Source: Marinifilum_A sediminis
Lineage (GTDB): Bacteria; Bacteroidota; Bacteroidia; Bacteroidales; Marinifilaceae
Assembly: GCA_947496465.1 (NCBI GenBank)
Contig: CANMCX010000002.1
Location: 124,001-188,000 of the forward strand
DNA length: 64,000 nt
Direction of reading: 5' to 3'
Shown: piece by piece, positions 16,061 through 26,200 of the stretch
How the letters are laid out: each line of letters begins with the position of its first letter
How positions within the stretch are numbered: position 1 is the first letter of the stretch
Translations under genes and position numbers: made by a program
The notes under the pieces: model-generated
Told to the model about the DNA's origin: nothing
The model's database searches: none
The model's input: only the letters and a program-made list of their open reading frames with translations

Positions 16061-17140
16061 TTAACGAACAGGCGTTAAATACCATTCTGTGGTAATTGCA
16101 TTATGGTCGTCCCAAAGGTGTATCTTATTCCCGTTATTATCGGTTTTATTATTTTGCAAACACACTACCTTACCACTTTTGTGATATATCTTGTAACTAC
16201 CATTAGGTAATTTTTTCAGGTAAAATTTTTGCGAATCACCACCGTGCTTAGACCAAAAGTGTAGCGGTGTACCTTTACTTGTACCCCCTCCTTTACAATC
16301 CACAACACCATTAGCACTTTTCGCAGCTTTAATCCAATAAAATTCCCCATTAGGAGTTTTTTCGAATTTAAACATCTTGTTGTTTGAAGAAGAATTTCCT
16401 TTTGTCCAGATTTGTGCGCGATTTCCTTTTTTCTGCCAATCTGCACCACCAAATTCAAAAAATCCCTTACTACCCCTACCATGGCTCATTGCTGATTGAA
16501 TATAGAAGGTTTTAGATTCATCAACTCTTGATCCTTTTAATGATTTATGTACGATCCCAACTTTTTTGTCTACTACTATAGGTTTATTTGTATTCGCATC
16601 TAAAATAAACCATTCTGTTGAAATTGCGTTGTGGTCTTTCCATAGGTGCACTTTATTACCATTTTTATCAGTTTTGTTATCCTTAAGGCAAACCACTTTC
16701 CCACTTCTGTGATAAATTTTATATCTACCCTCTCCCAGGTGTTTAAAATAGAACTGCTGAGATGCTTTTCCGTGAGGATTCCACAAATGTAATGCAGTAC
16801 CATTTTGTGCTGGTACGTTCTTTGCATCTACATTGCCCTTATAAGAAGTAGGTTGAATATTGAAATACCCATCTGCATTCTTCCACAGATAAAATAATTT
16901 ATTGCTGTTAGTATCTTTGGTCCAAATATCCATCTGATTTCCATTTTTCCTCCAATATTTTTCTCCTCCAGGAAATTCCAGAAAACCTTTACTACTGCGA
17001 CCATAACTCATTGCCGATTGAATTCTTATTTTTTTGCCTTGTGGTATATCAATCCCTTTTTCGTATTGAGCCATTAATGGCATAATACTTCCCAGTAAGA
17101 AAATTGTTACCAATGATAATAGTTTGATATTTTGCATCAT
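16061..17140 (-). CDS. Secreted protein with duplicated ricin-type (RICIN) lectin halves
   Basis: A 359-residue protein with a signal peptide (hydrophobic 7-24, cleavage near MAQ). The mature protein is two homologous halves of about 145 residues, at about 36-182 and 210-356. In each half RIQSAMSYGRSSKGF-like openings are followed by the beta-trefoil features IYHRSGKVVCL, NGNKVHLW and TEW(F/Y). The final TEW block recalls the QxW motif of ricin B lectins. RICIN domains bind carbohydrate, so an extracellular or surface glycan-binding role is likely. No catalytic domain accompanies it. The halves are close enough that a recent internal duplication is likely. Start chosen at MMQNIK; MQNIK is equally possible. 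Confidence 0.75.
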   Translation of the reverse strand: MMQNIKLLSLVTIFLLGSIMPLMAQYEKGIDIPQGKKIRIQSAMSYGRSSKGFLEFPGGEKYWRKNGNQMDIWTKDTNSNKLFYLWKNADGYFNIQPTSYKGNVDAKNVPAQNGTALHLWNPHGKASQQFYFKHLGEGRYKIYHRSGKVVCLKDNKTDKNGNKVHLWKDHNAISTEWFILDANTNKPIVVDKKVGIVHKSLKGSRVDESKTFYIQSAMSHGRGSKGFFEFGGADWQKKGNRAQIWTKGNSSSNNKMFKFEKTPNGEFYWIKAAKSANGVVDCKGGGTSKGTPLHFWSKHGGDSQKFYLKKLPNGSYKIYHKSGKVVCLQNNKTDNNGNKIHLWDDHNAITTEWYLTPVR

Positions 17141-17380
17141 ATTAAATTTTTGAATTAGTTTTTATTACAGGTTCTAGTTTGGCTTATAAAACACAGCATT
17201 TTTTACATTTAAAATCGGATTCAAATATGTAAACTTCCTTATGTATTTGGCAAAAACAGCAATAGACATTACAATAGACAACTTAATGACAGAGGAACTA
17301 GAAACTACTAATCAAACACTTACAAAACACATTGCTTTTTGTTAAATTTTAGCTTTTCTATACTATTGCAGCTCCCTTAA

Positions 17381-18341
17381 GAATGTTTTTGAAACCTGTA
17401 GATGAGTATAAAGCCACAAGCTCCAAGCTTCAAGTAAAAACACTTGGGGCTTGGAGCTTGAAACTCGTTATTTGGAGTTTGAATAAGCACAGTATTTGAA
17501 ATATGTTTTTCAGTCTAATCAGTGAATTCTCCCTTTTTAGGGGAGATGGCGACAGCCAGAGGGGTGCCCTTTACTTATTCACCCTTTTGCCTATCGGCAT
17601 TTTCCCTGGAAGGGAAAAACTCAACTTGAATACGAAGAGATTTAATCAACTATTTGAATTAATTGAAGGCAGTTAAAAGAGCAAATGCAATAAGAGTGAT
17701 TTTAAAACCTGCAGAACAGTATCAAGCCACAAGCTTCAAGTAAAAATACTTGGGGCTTGGAGCTTGGAGCTTGAAATTTGGCATTTGGAGCTTAAATAAG
17801 CACAGTATTTGAAATATGTTTTATAGTCCAATTAGTGAATTCTCCCCTTTTAGGGGAGATGGCGATAGCCAGAGGGGTGCCCTTTACTAATTCACCCTTT
17901 TGCCTGTCGGCATTTTCCCTGGAAGGGAAAAACTCAACTTGAATACGAAGAGATTTAATCAACTATTTGAATTAATTGAAGGCAGTTAAAAGAGCAAATG
18001 CAATAAGAGTGATTTTAAAACCTGCAGAACAGTATCAAACCACAAGCTTCAAGTAAAAATACTTGGGGCTTGGAGCTTGAAACTTGGTATTTGGAGTTTG
18101 ATTAAGCACAGCCCACGAAATCCATTTATTTCACCCTTTTGCCTGTCGGCATTTTCCCTAAAAGGGAAACACTCAACTTGTATGCAAAGAGATTTGATCA
18201 ACTATTTGAATTAATTGAAGGCATAAAAGAGCAAATGCAATAAGAGTGATTTTAAAACCTGCAGAACAGTATCAAGCCACAAGCTCCAAGCTTCAAGTAA
18301 AAACACTTGGGGCTTGGAGCTTGATATTTGGTATTTGGTAT
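17381..18341. repeat. Tandem array of three and a half non-coding repeats
   Basis: Units start at 17381, 17699, 18012 and 18249 (the last truncated). Each opens (a/g)a-tttt-aaacctg(c/t)ag and contains a lectin-like long hairpin made of caagct(t/cc)... arms, aagcacagtatttgaaatat, ccccttttagggg (missing in unit 3), agccagaggggtg, ttttccctggaagggaaaaa, and ggcagttaaaagagcaaatg. The ccccttttagggg, agccagaggggtg and ttttccct core is shared with the 12859-14083 array, but the flanks differ, so the two arrays are composites around a common core. In units 1 and 4 a 12-bp stem, caagctccaagc with gcttggagcttg, encloses a 5-bp inner stem. The array separates the ricin-type gene from the SUFU gene. Confidence 0.8.
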
Positions 18342-18347
18342 TCTTCT

Positions 18348-19067
18348 CTAAAACAGACCAAACCTTTTCTTTCTTTTGGCGGTATTCTCTCTATCTATTT
18401 GTACAATATCTGTTAGACCATGCTTATCGAATCCATCGAATAAAGACTCAACACCTTTCTTCATTTTTCGATTTACTTCTTCGCTGTAAAGCGGTATTAT
18501 GGTATAAAAATCAATCGATTTATTTTCCAATTCAAGGGTATGAAATTCTTGTCCAAAAACGATGGTTGGCAACAATAACATGGTATTTAGTTCCGTATTT
18601 TCTGCAAATGGATCGGCAGGATCACCATTTGGAATGGTATGCCCGTAGCCCAACCACGTATTGTATTCGTGAGGAAATCTTGCCAAATACTTTAACCATC
18701 TCACCGGCCAGTAATTTCGTTCATCCTCGAAATCTTCATCCGATATTTTCCATTCCTCTGGCAAACAAATACTCAATTCTGCGTATTCACAGCCCTCAAC
18801 TCCTTCGGGTGTTATCATCGCTTTATCGCTCATTCCCGAAGTAACCAGAGTATGAAAGGGTCTCTTCTTAGTAGGTTTTACCCAATGAATATCAACATGA
18901 ACTTGATCGGATACCAGCTCATGGAAGACCGTATCGATTTTGCCAACATGCTTTTCTATGTGTTCCGAAATCTCATCAACTGATGACTCACCCGAAGCCA
19001 TTTCAAAATCGTTTATATCCGATTCCTTGTATCGGTAAATGGGTGATCCTGATTCTGATTTTTCCAT
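18348..19067 (-). CDS. SUFU (suppressor of fused) domain protein
   Basis: The protein is taken from ATG at 19065-19067 (MEKSESGSP), giving 239 residues. An upstream ATG at 19097 would add MFLLPINTIR, which looks like untranslated sequence. The body matches the bacterial SUFU fold: VDIHWVKPTKKRPFHTLVTS at about 75-95, CEYAELSICLPEEWK at about 110-125, WLGYGHTIPNG at about 158-168, and LPTIVFGQEFHTLEL at about 183-198. It is cytoplasmic with no catalytic motif. Bacterial SUFU proteins often act as immunity proteins of polymorphic toxins, but no toxin gene is adjacent here. It is isolated between two repeat clusters. Confidence 0.75.
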   Translation of the reverse strand: MEKSESGSPIYRYKESDINDFEMASGESSVDEISEHIEKHVGKIDTVFHELVSDQVHVDIHWVKPTKKRPFHTLVTSGMSDKAMITPEGVEGCEYAELSICLPEEWKISDEDFEDERNYWPVRWLKYLARFPHEYNTWLGYGHTIPNGDPADPFAENTELNTMLLLPTIVFGQEFHTLELENKSIDFYTIIPLYSEEVNRKMKKGVESLFDGFDKHGLTDIVQIDRENTAKRKKRFGLF

Positions 19068-19130
19068 TCTAATAGTATTAATTGGTAACAAAAACACTGT
19101 TTTTTATTACAGAAAACTTAATTCATAGCC

Positions 19131-19163
19131 ACATGTCAAGCATCTTGGAGATGCTAGACATGT
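19131..19163. repeat. 33-nt hairpin, copy 5
   Basis: Palindrome acatgtc-a-agcatct / agatgct-a-gacatgt with loop tgg, immediately 5' of the SUFU gene. Confidence 0.85.
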
Positions 19164-19267
19164 TAATATTTAGCGACAGCCAGAGTTTTTACTAATTCAC
19201 CCTTTAGTCTGTCGACAGTTTCCCTAAAAGGGAAAAACTCTTCAATTTTTTGGTGCAGCTTAAAAAA

Positions 19268-19300
19268 ACATGTCAAGCATCTTAGAGATGCTAGACATGT
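19268..19300. repeat. 33-nt hairpin, copy 6
   Basis: Palindrome with loop tag. Between copies 5 and 6 lies a decayed repeat core containing gcgacagccagag and ttccctaaaagggaaaaa, so this is a minimal remnant of the tandem-repeat family. It sits about 50 bp past the 3' end of the DUF3857 operon and may help terminate it. Confidence 0.85.
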
Positions 19301-19347
19301 TAGCCTTAGAGCTTGATATTTGGTATTTGAAATTTGGAGATTGAAGC

Positions 19348-21303
19348 TTACTTCTCTTCCAATATCAACACCACCTTATTAAAATCTGCGGCAGCATTTA
19401 CCACATTTCTAAAGGCTTCGATGTGTTTTTTGTCCGTATATATTTCGTTGTAGAATTCATCTATCTCTACAATGTATTTGTTGCCCTCGATACGATGCTT
19501 AGAAACGAATTTAAACAGGGTTTCCCCATCCATTTCGTGTACTACATTCATATCTGCTACTTCGGGATTCGAAATGCTGTAATCCTCGGGAATGGTAAAC
19601 TCAATGTTTCGTATATACCAGCGGTTGAACTCATTTTCGATATCTGCCTTTCGTTCCTCTTCCTGATACATTTCTGATTGTGGTCCTATGCTCTCGCCAA
19701 TGTTCACCAATATTTTATTCCCAGCCTGCTCCATAAAATCTTCAGACATCACATCGGCATAAATGATAAAGTCGGCATCGGAGGCTTGTGGATTCTCCGA
19801 TTTTTCGTGAGTGGTCATCTCTTTGTATTCCGGTTTTCCCAGTTTAGTAGCCATGATGTTTTTTAGAAATTCTCCTTTGGCTTTTTCATCCATCATGCTG
19901 TAAAACTGCTTGAAAAATCCACCACTTAAGCCATGAAAACAACGCTCGGTAATGATATGAGTCAAACTCTCATCTATATTCAAGTCCATTTTAATAAACA
20001 TGTGATCGTAATTCTCTCGGTAATCCGCAGCTTTAATCTCTTTGAGTTGAGCTACAGCCGATTCAAAATCACCCACCTTCACCAGTTCAACAAACAAGCC
20101 ATCGCTAGCTCCCAGTGTAGCCGGGAAACATCCCAATCGAAACTGCAAGTTTGCAGGTGCAATGTACTGGTCTATTTCAGGCAAATAAATCAAATACTTT
20201 CGCAGGTAATCCCAGGAACTAAAGTCCTTATCCAATGGGAAGACATCTCTATCGGAAGCCAAAACAATATTGTGCTGAATGCCTAGTTGCTTAAACAAAT
20301 TGGCATAGATTTTCACAATTCCTCTTTCGCTCGATACTTTGTTCTGAGCCACAAATTCCAAATTATCGAATTCGGGTGCATGAAATTCCTGTATCAGAAT
20401 GTTCTTTTTAAGGTAATTTTCAACATTCGCTACTTTCTCTATTAGGCTGCTGACAGACAAGTCGATTTCACTCTTCATTTTATCCAATACTTCCTGATCT
20501 TTACCCTCTAACAAATAGTTGTTGGCATAGATTCTCTGAGCCACATGATCCCAGGTAAGTATCGGAAATTTCCCCTGATCGGTATTATATGCCAATCGGT
20601 ATTCAACGCGAGCTCTTCTTGGATTCAGGTAGGCAAACTTCTCCTCCTTTAGGCCAGGAATATTTTTCATCTCGGCGGTGTAAACATTTCGTTTTTCGCC
20701 CAACTGATGGTCTAATTTTATATCGGCATTGTAAGCCTTTGTATCGTATAGTAGCGTTGCTGGCGACGACAGTTCCCATCTGGCTTCCATTACAGGATAT
20801 GGATACTGGAAATAGGCACGTCCGAAATAATCCGAAGGGATCTTCTTTACCATGATGTACTCAATATCGTTTCCTACCTCTATCCCATCAATGGCAAATA
20901 TCTTGTACTTATCGCGACTCTCATCGTCGGTAACTTCCTTGATGCTGCTCTTATCAAAATTTACAATTTTTCCATTTTCGTTAATGGTTCTGGCTTTAAT
21001 ATCTATCAGTTCTACTCCATTCCCAATTTCCATTGATAAGGTATTCAACTGGTTCACTGCCTTATCGTTTAAGGCTCTGAATTTCCTATGTATCGTCTGA
21101 AATACAAATAGATTTCCTTCCTGATTGTGGAAATATTCGTAGCGCTCGAAGGAATAGAGTCCTACCCGATCTTCGCTTGTAAATTCTTCCGGAATTGTAA
21201 GGTAAGCAGGTTTACTCTCCCATTTGTATTCGCTTGGTGCTATTTGTGCCAGAGCCAACAGATGGCTAAAAACGAGGCAAAGTGTAATATAATATGTCTT
21301 CAT
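19348..21303 (-). CDS. Exported DUF3857 protein with degenerate transglutaminase region
   Basis: A 651-residue protein with a signal peptide (residues 1-19, LALAQ). The DUF3857 domain covers about 40-240 (FVFQTIHRKFRALNDKAV, IEVGNDIEYIMVKK, YPVMEARWELSSP), followed by a transglutaminase-like region at about 280-420. The catalytic Cys expected in a GDCKD-type loop is absent: the corresponding stretch reads SSERGIVKIYANLFKQLG. This member is therefore probably not an active transglutaminase. It is the last gene of a three-gene operon, 14 bp after the active-looking paralogue, suggesting the two work together in the periplasm or at the cell envelope. Function in the family is not established. 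Confidence 0.75.
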   Translation of the reverse strand: MKTYYITLCLVFSHLLALAQIAPSEYKWESKPAYLTIPEEFTSEDRVGLYSFERYEYFHNQEGNLFVFQTIHRKFRALNDKAVNQLNTLSMEIGNGVELIDIKARTINENGKIVNFDKSSIKEVTDDESRDKYKIFAIDGIEVGNDIEYIMVKKIPSDYFGRAYFQYPYPVMEARWELSSPATLLYDTKAYNADIKLDHQLGEKRNVYTAEMKNIPGLKEEKFAYLNPRRARVEYRLAYNTDQGKFPILTWDHVAQRIYANNYLLEGKDQEVLDKMKSEIDLSVSSLIEKVANVENYLKKNILIQEFHAPEFDNLEFVAQNKVSSERGIVKIYANLFKQLGIQHNIVLASDRDVFPLDKDFSSWDYLRKYLIYLPEIDQYIAPANLQFRLGCFPATLGASDGLFVELVKVGDFESAVAQLKEIKAADYRENYDHMFIKMDLNIDESLTHIITERCFHGLSGGFFKQFYSMMDEKAKGEFLKNIMATKLGKPEYKEMTTHEKSENPQASDADFIIYADVMSEDFMEQAGNKILVNIGESIGPQSEMYQEEERKADIENEFNRWYIRNIEFTIPEDYSISNPEVADMNVVHEMDGETLFKFVSKHRIEGNKYIVEIDEFYNEIYTDKKHIEAFRNVVNAAADFNKVVLILEEK

Positions 21304-21317
21304 ATGATTGTAATGCT

Positions 21318-23246
21318 TTATTTTTCCTGATGTTTAAGAACTATGGTTTCGCGATAGGCTTTGTTCAGCTGTTTTATCATCTTATTCCAATCGGTAAAAT
21401 CCGACTTTGGCAGATTTAAAAACTGAAAGCTGATGCTTTTTTCCTGAATCACCCTATTTTCTTCTTTTTTATAGGCAATATCAAAACCAAAATGCTTGTT
21501 GCTGTAGCTCGAATTTTTTGGCAGATATTCCAATTGGTAATCTGCAGGTATTTCAACACTGGTAACATCCGTTTTGGTAAAATGAAAATCGTTGCCAATT
21601 GGCGCTATCGAAATGGTCGTGTCTGCTTTAAAGTTCTTGTACTCTTTCTCTAAATTTAAATTGATATAGATCTCATCCCCATAAGATCTCAGGTAATTTT
21701 CCACCTTAAATTCGTAGTTGATATCAATGGATTTTTCACGATCCTGAAGCTGACTGACTTCATAATTGCTAAGCGTACATTTGTTGTTGCCCTTGTTTAA
21801 AATTCGGGTCAGTTTCTTCTTTAAACGCTCCTCGGTTTGTCCGTAAATGGCATAGCCCATTTCCATACGGTTGTAACCGATATGAGTACGTTTTCCTTTT
21901 CCGTTCACCGTTTTATTGTCAATTTTAATCTGTACCGAATCAACAATCTGATTGCGGGAATGCGACAGTACAGGTAGCTTGAATATTTTGTACTCATCCT
22001 TATCGATGCTCAGCAAAATATCTTTTCCCTGAATATGATCGGGAATCTGCCCAAACTGCAAATGACGTATGGTACCGTCCATAACAATCAAAGAATCCTT
22101 GTTCAGATAAGCAGCCACCATGTGATTATCGGTTTGAATGGTTGGCAATTCCTCGTAGGTATATGGCAATTTACGCGTTCCTACCCAGGCATAATAGCAA
22201 GGTAAACCAGCATAATCCATCATGGTTTTAATGATACTGGTCATATCCTTACAATCGCCATATCTTTTCTCGAAAACCATCTTAGCTGAATGAGGTACAA
22301 AACCTCTCATGCCTTGTTCGTAGGCTACATACTTGATATTGTCCTGTACCCAATACAAAATTGCTTTTGCCTTCTCGTCATCGCTTTCTATTCCTTGTAA
22401 CAGTTTATTTACAAATGCTTTTAATTCATCCGAATCTGCCTTTAGCTCTTTAATGTTGGTATAATAAAAACGATACAGATCTTCCATACTTCCATAGTAG
22501 CTTTCCGTTTTACCCTTGTGATTTAGCTCACTTACAATTGGAATTAAATGCGGCGAATAGTGCAGCATATTAAAGTTCTCATTACCTGCTTTCAGTTCCG
22601 GAAGATCATGTGCTTCCCAAACAAGATATTTGTACTTTCCCTTTTTATACTCGCTAAATTCATGAGGCATTTTTTCATCATGAAACAAACGATAATCCAT
22701 GCTGATATCCTTGTGGTATTTAATCACAAACTTAGAATGCAAACTAGGAATGTACGATTGAAAGAAAAACTTCCGCAAAAAGCGTGGGTTCTGATAATCG
22801 ATACGATACTCTACCGAGGTTACCGCTCCTTTTTGCACATTTGGATAAGTGAAATGAATCAACTTGGAATCGTCGTAGAATATCGAATTCGAGATGTCGT
22901 GAGTCTCCTTAAAGGTAGTAGCCTCAACTGTTTTGAATTTTTCTCCATCGGGGATATACGTTTTTGCCTTTATATCGTGAATACTGGAGAAACTTGAGTA
23001 AAAGATGTTATCGTTCGAGAAAGCTTTGGTGTGCTCATTCAGAATTAAAATTTGCTCTTTCACATTCTGAGAAGCTATAATCTCACCGTCTTTCAGATCT
23101 AAAAGCAAAGTGCTTTCCTTTTCCAGAAAGACAGCATTCTGCGCCTTGTATTTCTCTTTTAGCAAAGATAGATCCTGCTTAAACTGTGCAAGAAGGCAAA
23201 CTGGCACAAAAAGTAAAAGAAGGAGTAAGGATTTCTTTGTCATCAT
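21318..23246 (-). CDS. Exported DUF3857/transglutaminase-like protein
   Basis: A 642-residue protein with a signal peptide (residues 1-20, cleavage LLAQ). The DUF3857 domain spans about 50-250. A transglutaminase-core domain follows with a complete triad: C332 in RYGDCKDM, H375 in TDNHMVAAY and D390 in VMDGT. The C-terminal 200 residues are a beta-rich DUF3858-like region. Transglutaminase-like enzymes of this type may crosslink or cleave protein or peptidoglycan-linked amides, but substrates are unknown. The start overlaps the upstream TPR/MORN gene by 4 bp (ATGA), so translation is coupled. Compared with its downstream paralogue, this copy retains the catalytic residues. Confidence 0.8.
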   Translation of the reverse strand: MMTKKSLLLLLLFVPVCLLAQFKQDLSLLKEKYKAQNAVFLEKESTLLLDLKDGEIIASQNVKEQILILNEHTKAFSNDNIFYSSFSSIHDIKAKTYIPDGEKFKTVEATTFKETHDISNSIFYDDSKLIHFTYPNVQKGAVTSVEYRIDYQNPRFLRKFFFQSYIPSLHSKFVIKYHKDISMDYRLFHDEKMPHEFSEYKKGKYKYLVWEAHDLPELKAGNENFNMLHYSPHLIPIVSELNHKGKTESYYGSMEDLYRFYYTNIKELKADSDELKAFVNKLLQGIESDDEKAKAILYWVQDNIKYVAYEQGMRGFVPHSAKMVFEKRYGDCKDMTSIIKTMMDYAGLPCYYAWVGTRKLPYTYEELPTIQTDNHMVAAYLNKDSLIVMDGTIRHLQFGQIPDHIQGKDILLSIDKDEYKIFKLPVLSHSRNQIVDSVQIKIDNKTVNGKGKRTHIGYNRMEMGYAIYGQTEERLKKKLTRILNKGNNKCTLSNYEVSQLQDREKSIDINYEFKVENYLRSYGDEIYINLNLEKEYKNFKADTTISIAPIGNDFHFTKTDVTSVEIPADYQLEYLPKNSSYSNKHFGFDIAYKKEENRVIQEKSISFQFLNLPKSDFTDWNKMIKQLNKAYRETIVLKHQEK

Positions 23247-26200
23247 AGTACACTATACTTACTAAGTTTGTTATTCCAATGTTCCTCTACACTGATTAGC
23301 TTGCCCATCTGGTTGTAATTCTTACATTCTCCTTGTAAGTTCCCCATTTTATAGATTTCCAATCGTTTTAGTTTTCCATTCGGATAATAAGTTCGGCTCT
23401 CACCTTCTTTGGCATTTCGCAGGTAGTTGCTCTTGCTCTTTACATTGCCATTCATATCAGTAAAGATCTCCTCTCCAATCTGAACTCCATTGTCAAACTC
23501 CATTACAGAGATCTTTTTTCCATTCCTAAAATATCGCGTGCACTTTCCGTGATATCTTCCGCTTTTATAGGCAGATTCAATACTTGGCTTGCCATTATCG
23601 TAGTAGGCAACAATTTTTCCGCTGCCCTTTTCCAGATAAATGGTATCGCATAAAGCTCCATTTTTATTGTACTGATAGGCTAGTATCTCACCATTAACAT
23701 ATATCTTTTTAATCAAGAGATTTCCTTCCGGATCGTAATAACAATGATCTCCATGCTTCTCATCATTTTTATAATGCGATTCAGATTTCACTTTCCCATT
23801 TTCCCAATAAACCGTATAGGTAGAATCCAATTGATCGCCCACGTAATTGTAGGCTCTGTGTAGGGTTCCATCCTCGTAATAATCTGTCCACAAACCGGTT
23901 TGATTTCCATCGCGAGACTGCCCTTTAGTTCTTACTTCACCCGTAGGGTAATATCGAATGTATGCACCCGAAGCTTTGTCGTTTTCATATTGCTTTTCAA
24001 CATACTTGCTTCCATCAGGGTGATACCAGACCAAATTCCCATTTAGTTTTCCGCAGGTCATTACACAATCGCCTTCCAGGGTATTGTTGTAGTTCATAAA
24101 CTCTCGCTTACTTGCAGTAGGCAAAATCTGTGAATACATCATTTCTCCTTCCTTGTTGTATTGACAAAGCTCTACAGGATTTCCTTTCACATATTTGCTC
24201 TTTTGTGCCAACTTGCCATCCACAGCATAATTCCACATCCATCCCGATGCATCTCCCTTTTTATAGGAAAACTCTTGCTCCAATGTTCCGTCTGCATAAT
24301 AGTTTAGCCACAAGCCATCCATTTCACCTTCTACATATTTTCCCCTGGTTTTTATCTGACCATTGTTATAATATTCAAGATATACACCATGCTCTTTTCC
24401 TTTGCTAAAATTTCTTTGATAATTAACATTCCCATTTTCGAAATAAGAAATCAACTCCCCATCCGCAAGTCCGTTCTCGTAATTCGAGCTTTCCTGTACA
24501 TTGCCATTTCTCCAATACGAACTTCTATTCCCGGTTTTTTGTCCATTTATAAATTGTCCTTTGGCTATTAGTCGTCCATCCTGGCTATAGGTTTCGTAAG
24601 CAAAGGTTCCATCTGCCGATCCCGAATACTGAATGGTATCTCCCTTTGAATTTAAAGAGGCGCTTCCAATAATTGTATCATTTCTATAAGTCTCAATCAA
24701 ATGAGGCTTCCCATTTGTAAAAACCACATAATCTCCAATTAGTTCTCCATTGCTGTTGTATTCGCTTCTATCGCTAATCGTTCCATTTCTCTCAAAGTTT
24801 TCAATCGTTCCAACTGGCTTGCCATCTTCATAACTTGCTATTGATTTTATCTTCCCATTATCGAAATAATATTTCCAGGTTCCAAGCTCTTTTCCATCCT
24901 CGTATTTTCCTGTAACCGAAATTGATCCATTAGAATAGTATTCCTTGTAATCACCATCTCGTAAATCCTCTTTGTAATTCACTTGGTAAAATAATTTACC
25001 ATTGGCATGATATCGCTTGTATTCTCCATCTACTTTTGCATCCTTATAAACAAATATAGATAAGGTATCACCCGTTGGGTACATGGCATAACCAGGTCCG
25101 TTTAATGTTCCTTTGGTATACTGATTGTATTCTTCAACCACCTGACAAGGATAAAAGAAGGCTACATCTCCATCTACTTCTCCCATTTTATATGAGATAG
25201 AAGAAGTTTGATTTCCATACGAATCAAATTCACAATACAGTCCATTCAAATTTCCATCGATATATGAACAGGTCGTTTCTTTATAACCCGCAACATTGTA
25301 GTAGATCCAGTCACCTTCTTTTTTTCCATCGATAAACTTACCGCAAGCTTGCAGACTTCCATTGGAAAAGTAATACTTCCACTCTCCACTTTCTTTGCCC
25401 TCCTTGTTTGCGTTTCCGATAGATTCCAATGCACCTGAATCGTAATGCTGACAAGTCATTTTTGTGCTATCATTTAGCCATCGGTATGTTTTGTACTGTC
25501 CAAGATAACTTCCTGTAGCATAAAATTCCTTTAAGGATTTCTCATTCTTCTTAGACCATTTGTTAATGCTTTCGCGTCTTGCTGAACGCAATGTGGTATT
25601 CAAAAATTCTTTTATAAAATCATTCTTTTTCGTGTTCTGATAAAATGGGAAGTAAAACTCTGCCCAAAAATCTCTCTCTTGTGTTTGATATGGCAATTTT
25701 TCCAACACCAGTTGAGTCTGCTTCACCAAGGAGGCATTAAAATCGTAGGCTGATTCAAAACGACGGTTCAAGACAATCTTTGCCCTAATGTAATGATCCA
25801 GTTCCTCAAACAATTCATTGGGAACAAAAGGCTCTATTCTTTCACCCACATAAGTAGTATCTATGAAATTGTTAGCCAGATTTTCCAAACAAATTAATGC
25901 CTTGTTGCTTCTATTGGAATTCGGCTCTAATAAAAGAAAGGTCTGTAAAGACATAAAGGCATGACTCAACTGACCCTGTGCCGCCGAAATTTTCCCCAGC
26001 ATCAAATGACTTGAAGTATGGAATGGATTCGATTTTAAAGCTTTTTGAAAATATTCAAGTGCTTTTGAATACTTATTTTCCCTATAGTAGGTTATTCCCA
26101 AATTAAAAAGCAACAAGTAGTCATAAGGATATTTCTTTAATGCCTTAGCATAAACTTTAATGGCTTGTTCCCAATCACCTTTCTCATCGAAAGCTGTTGC

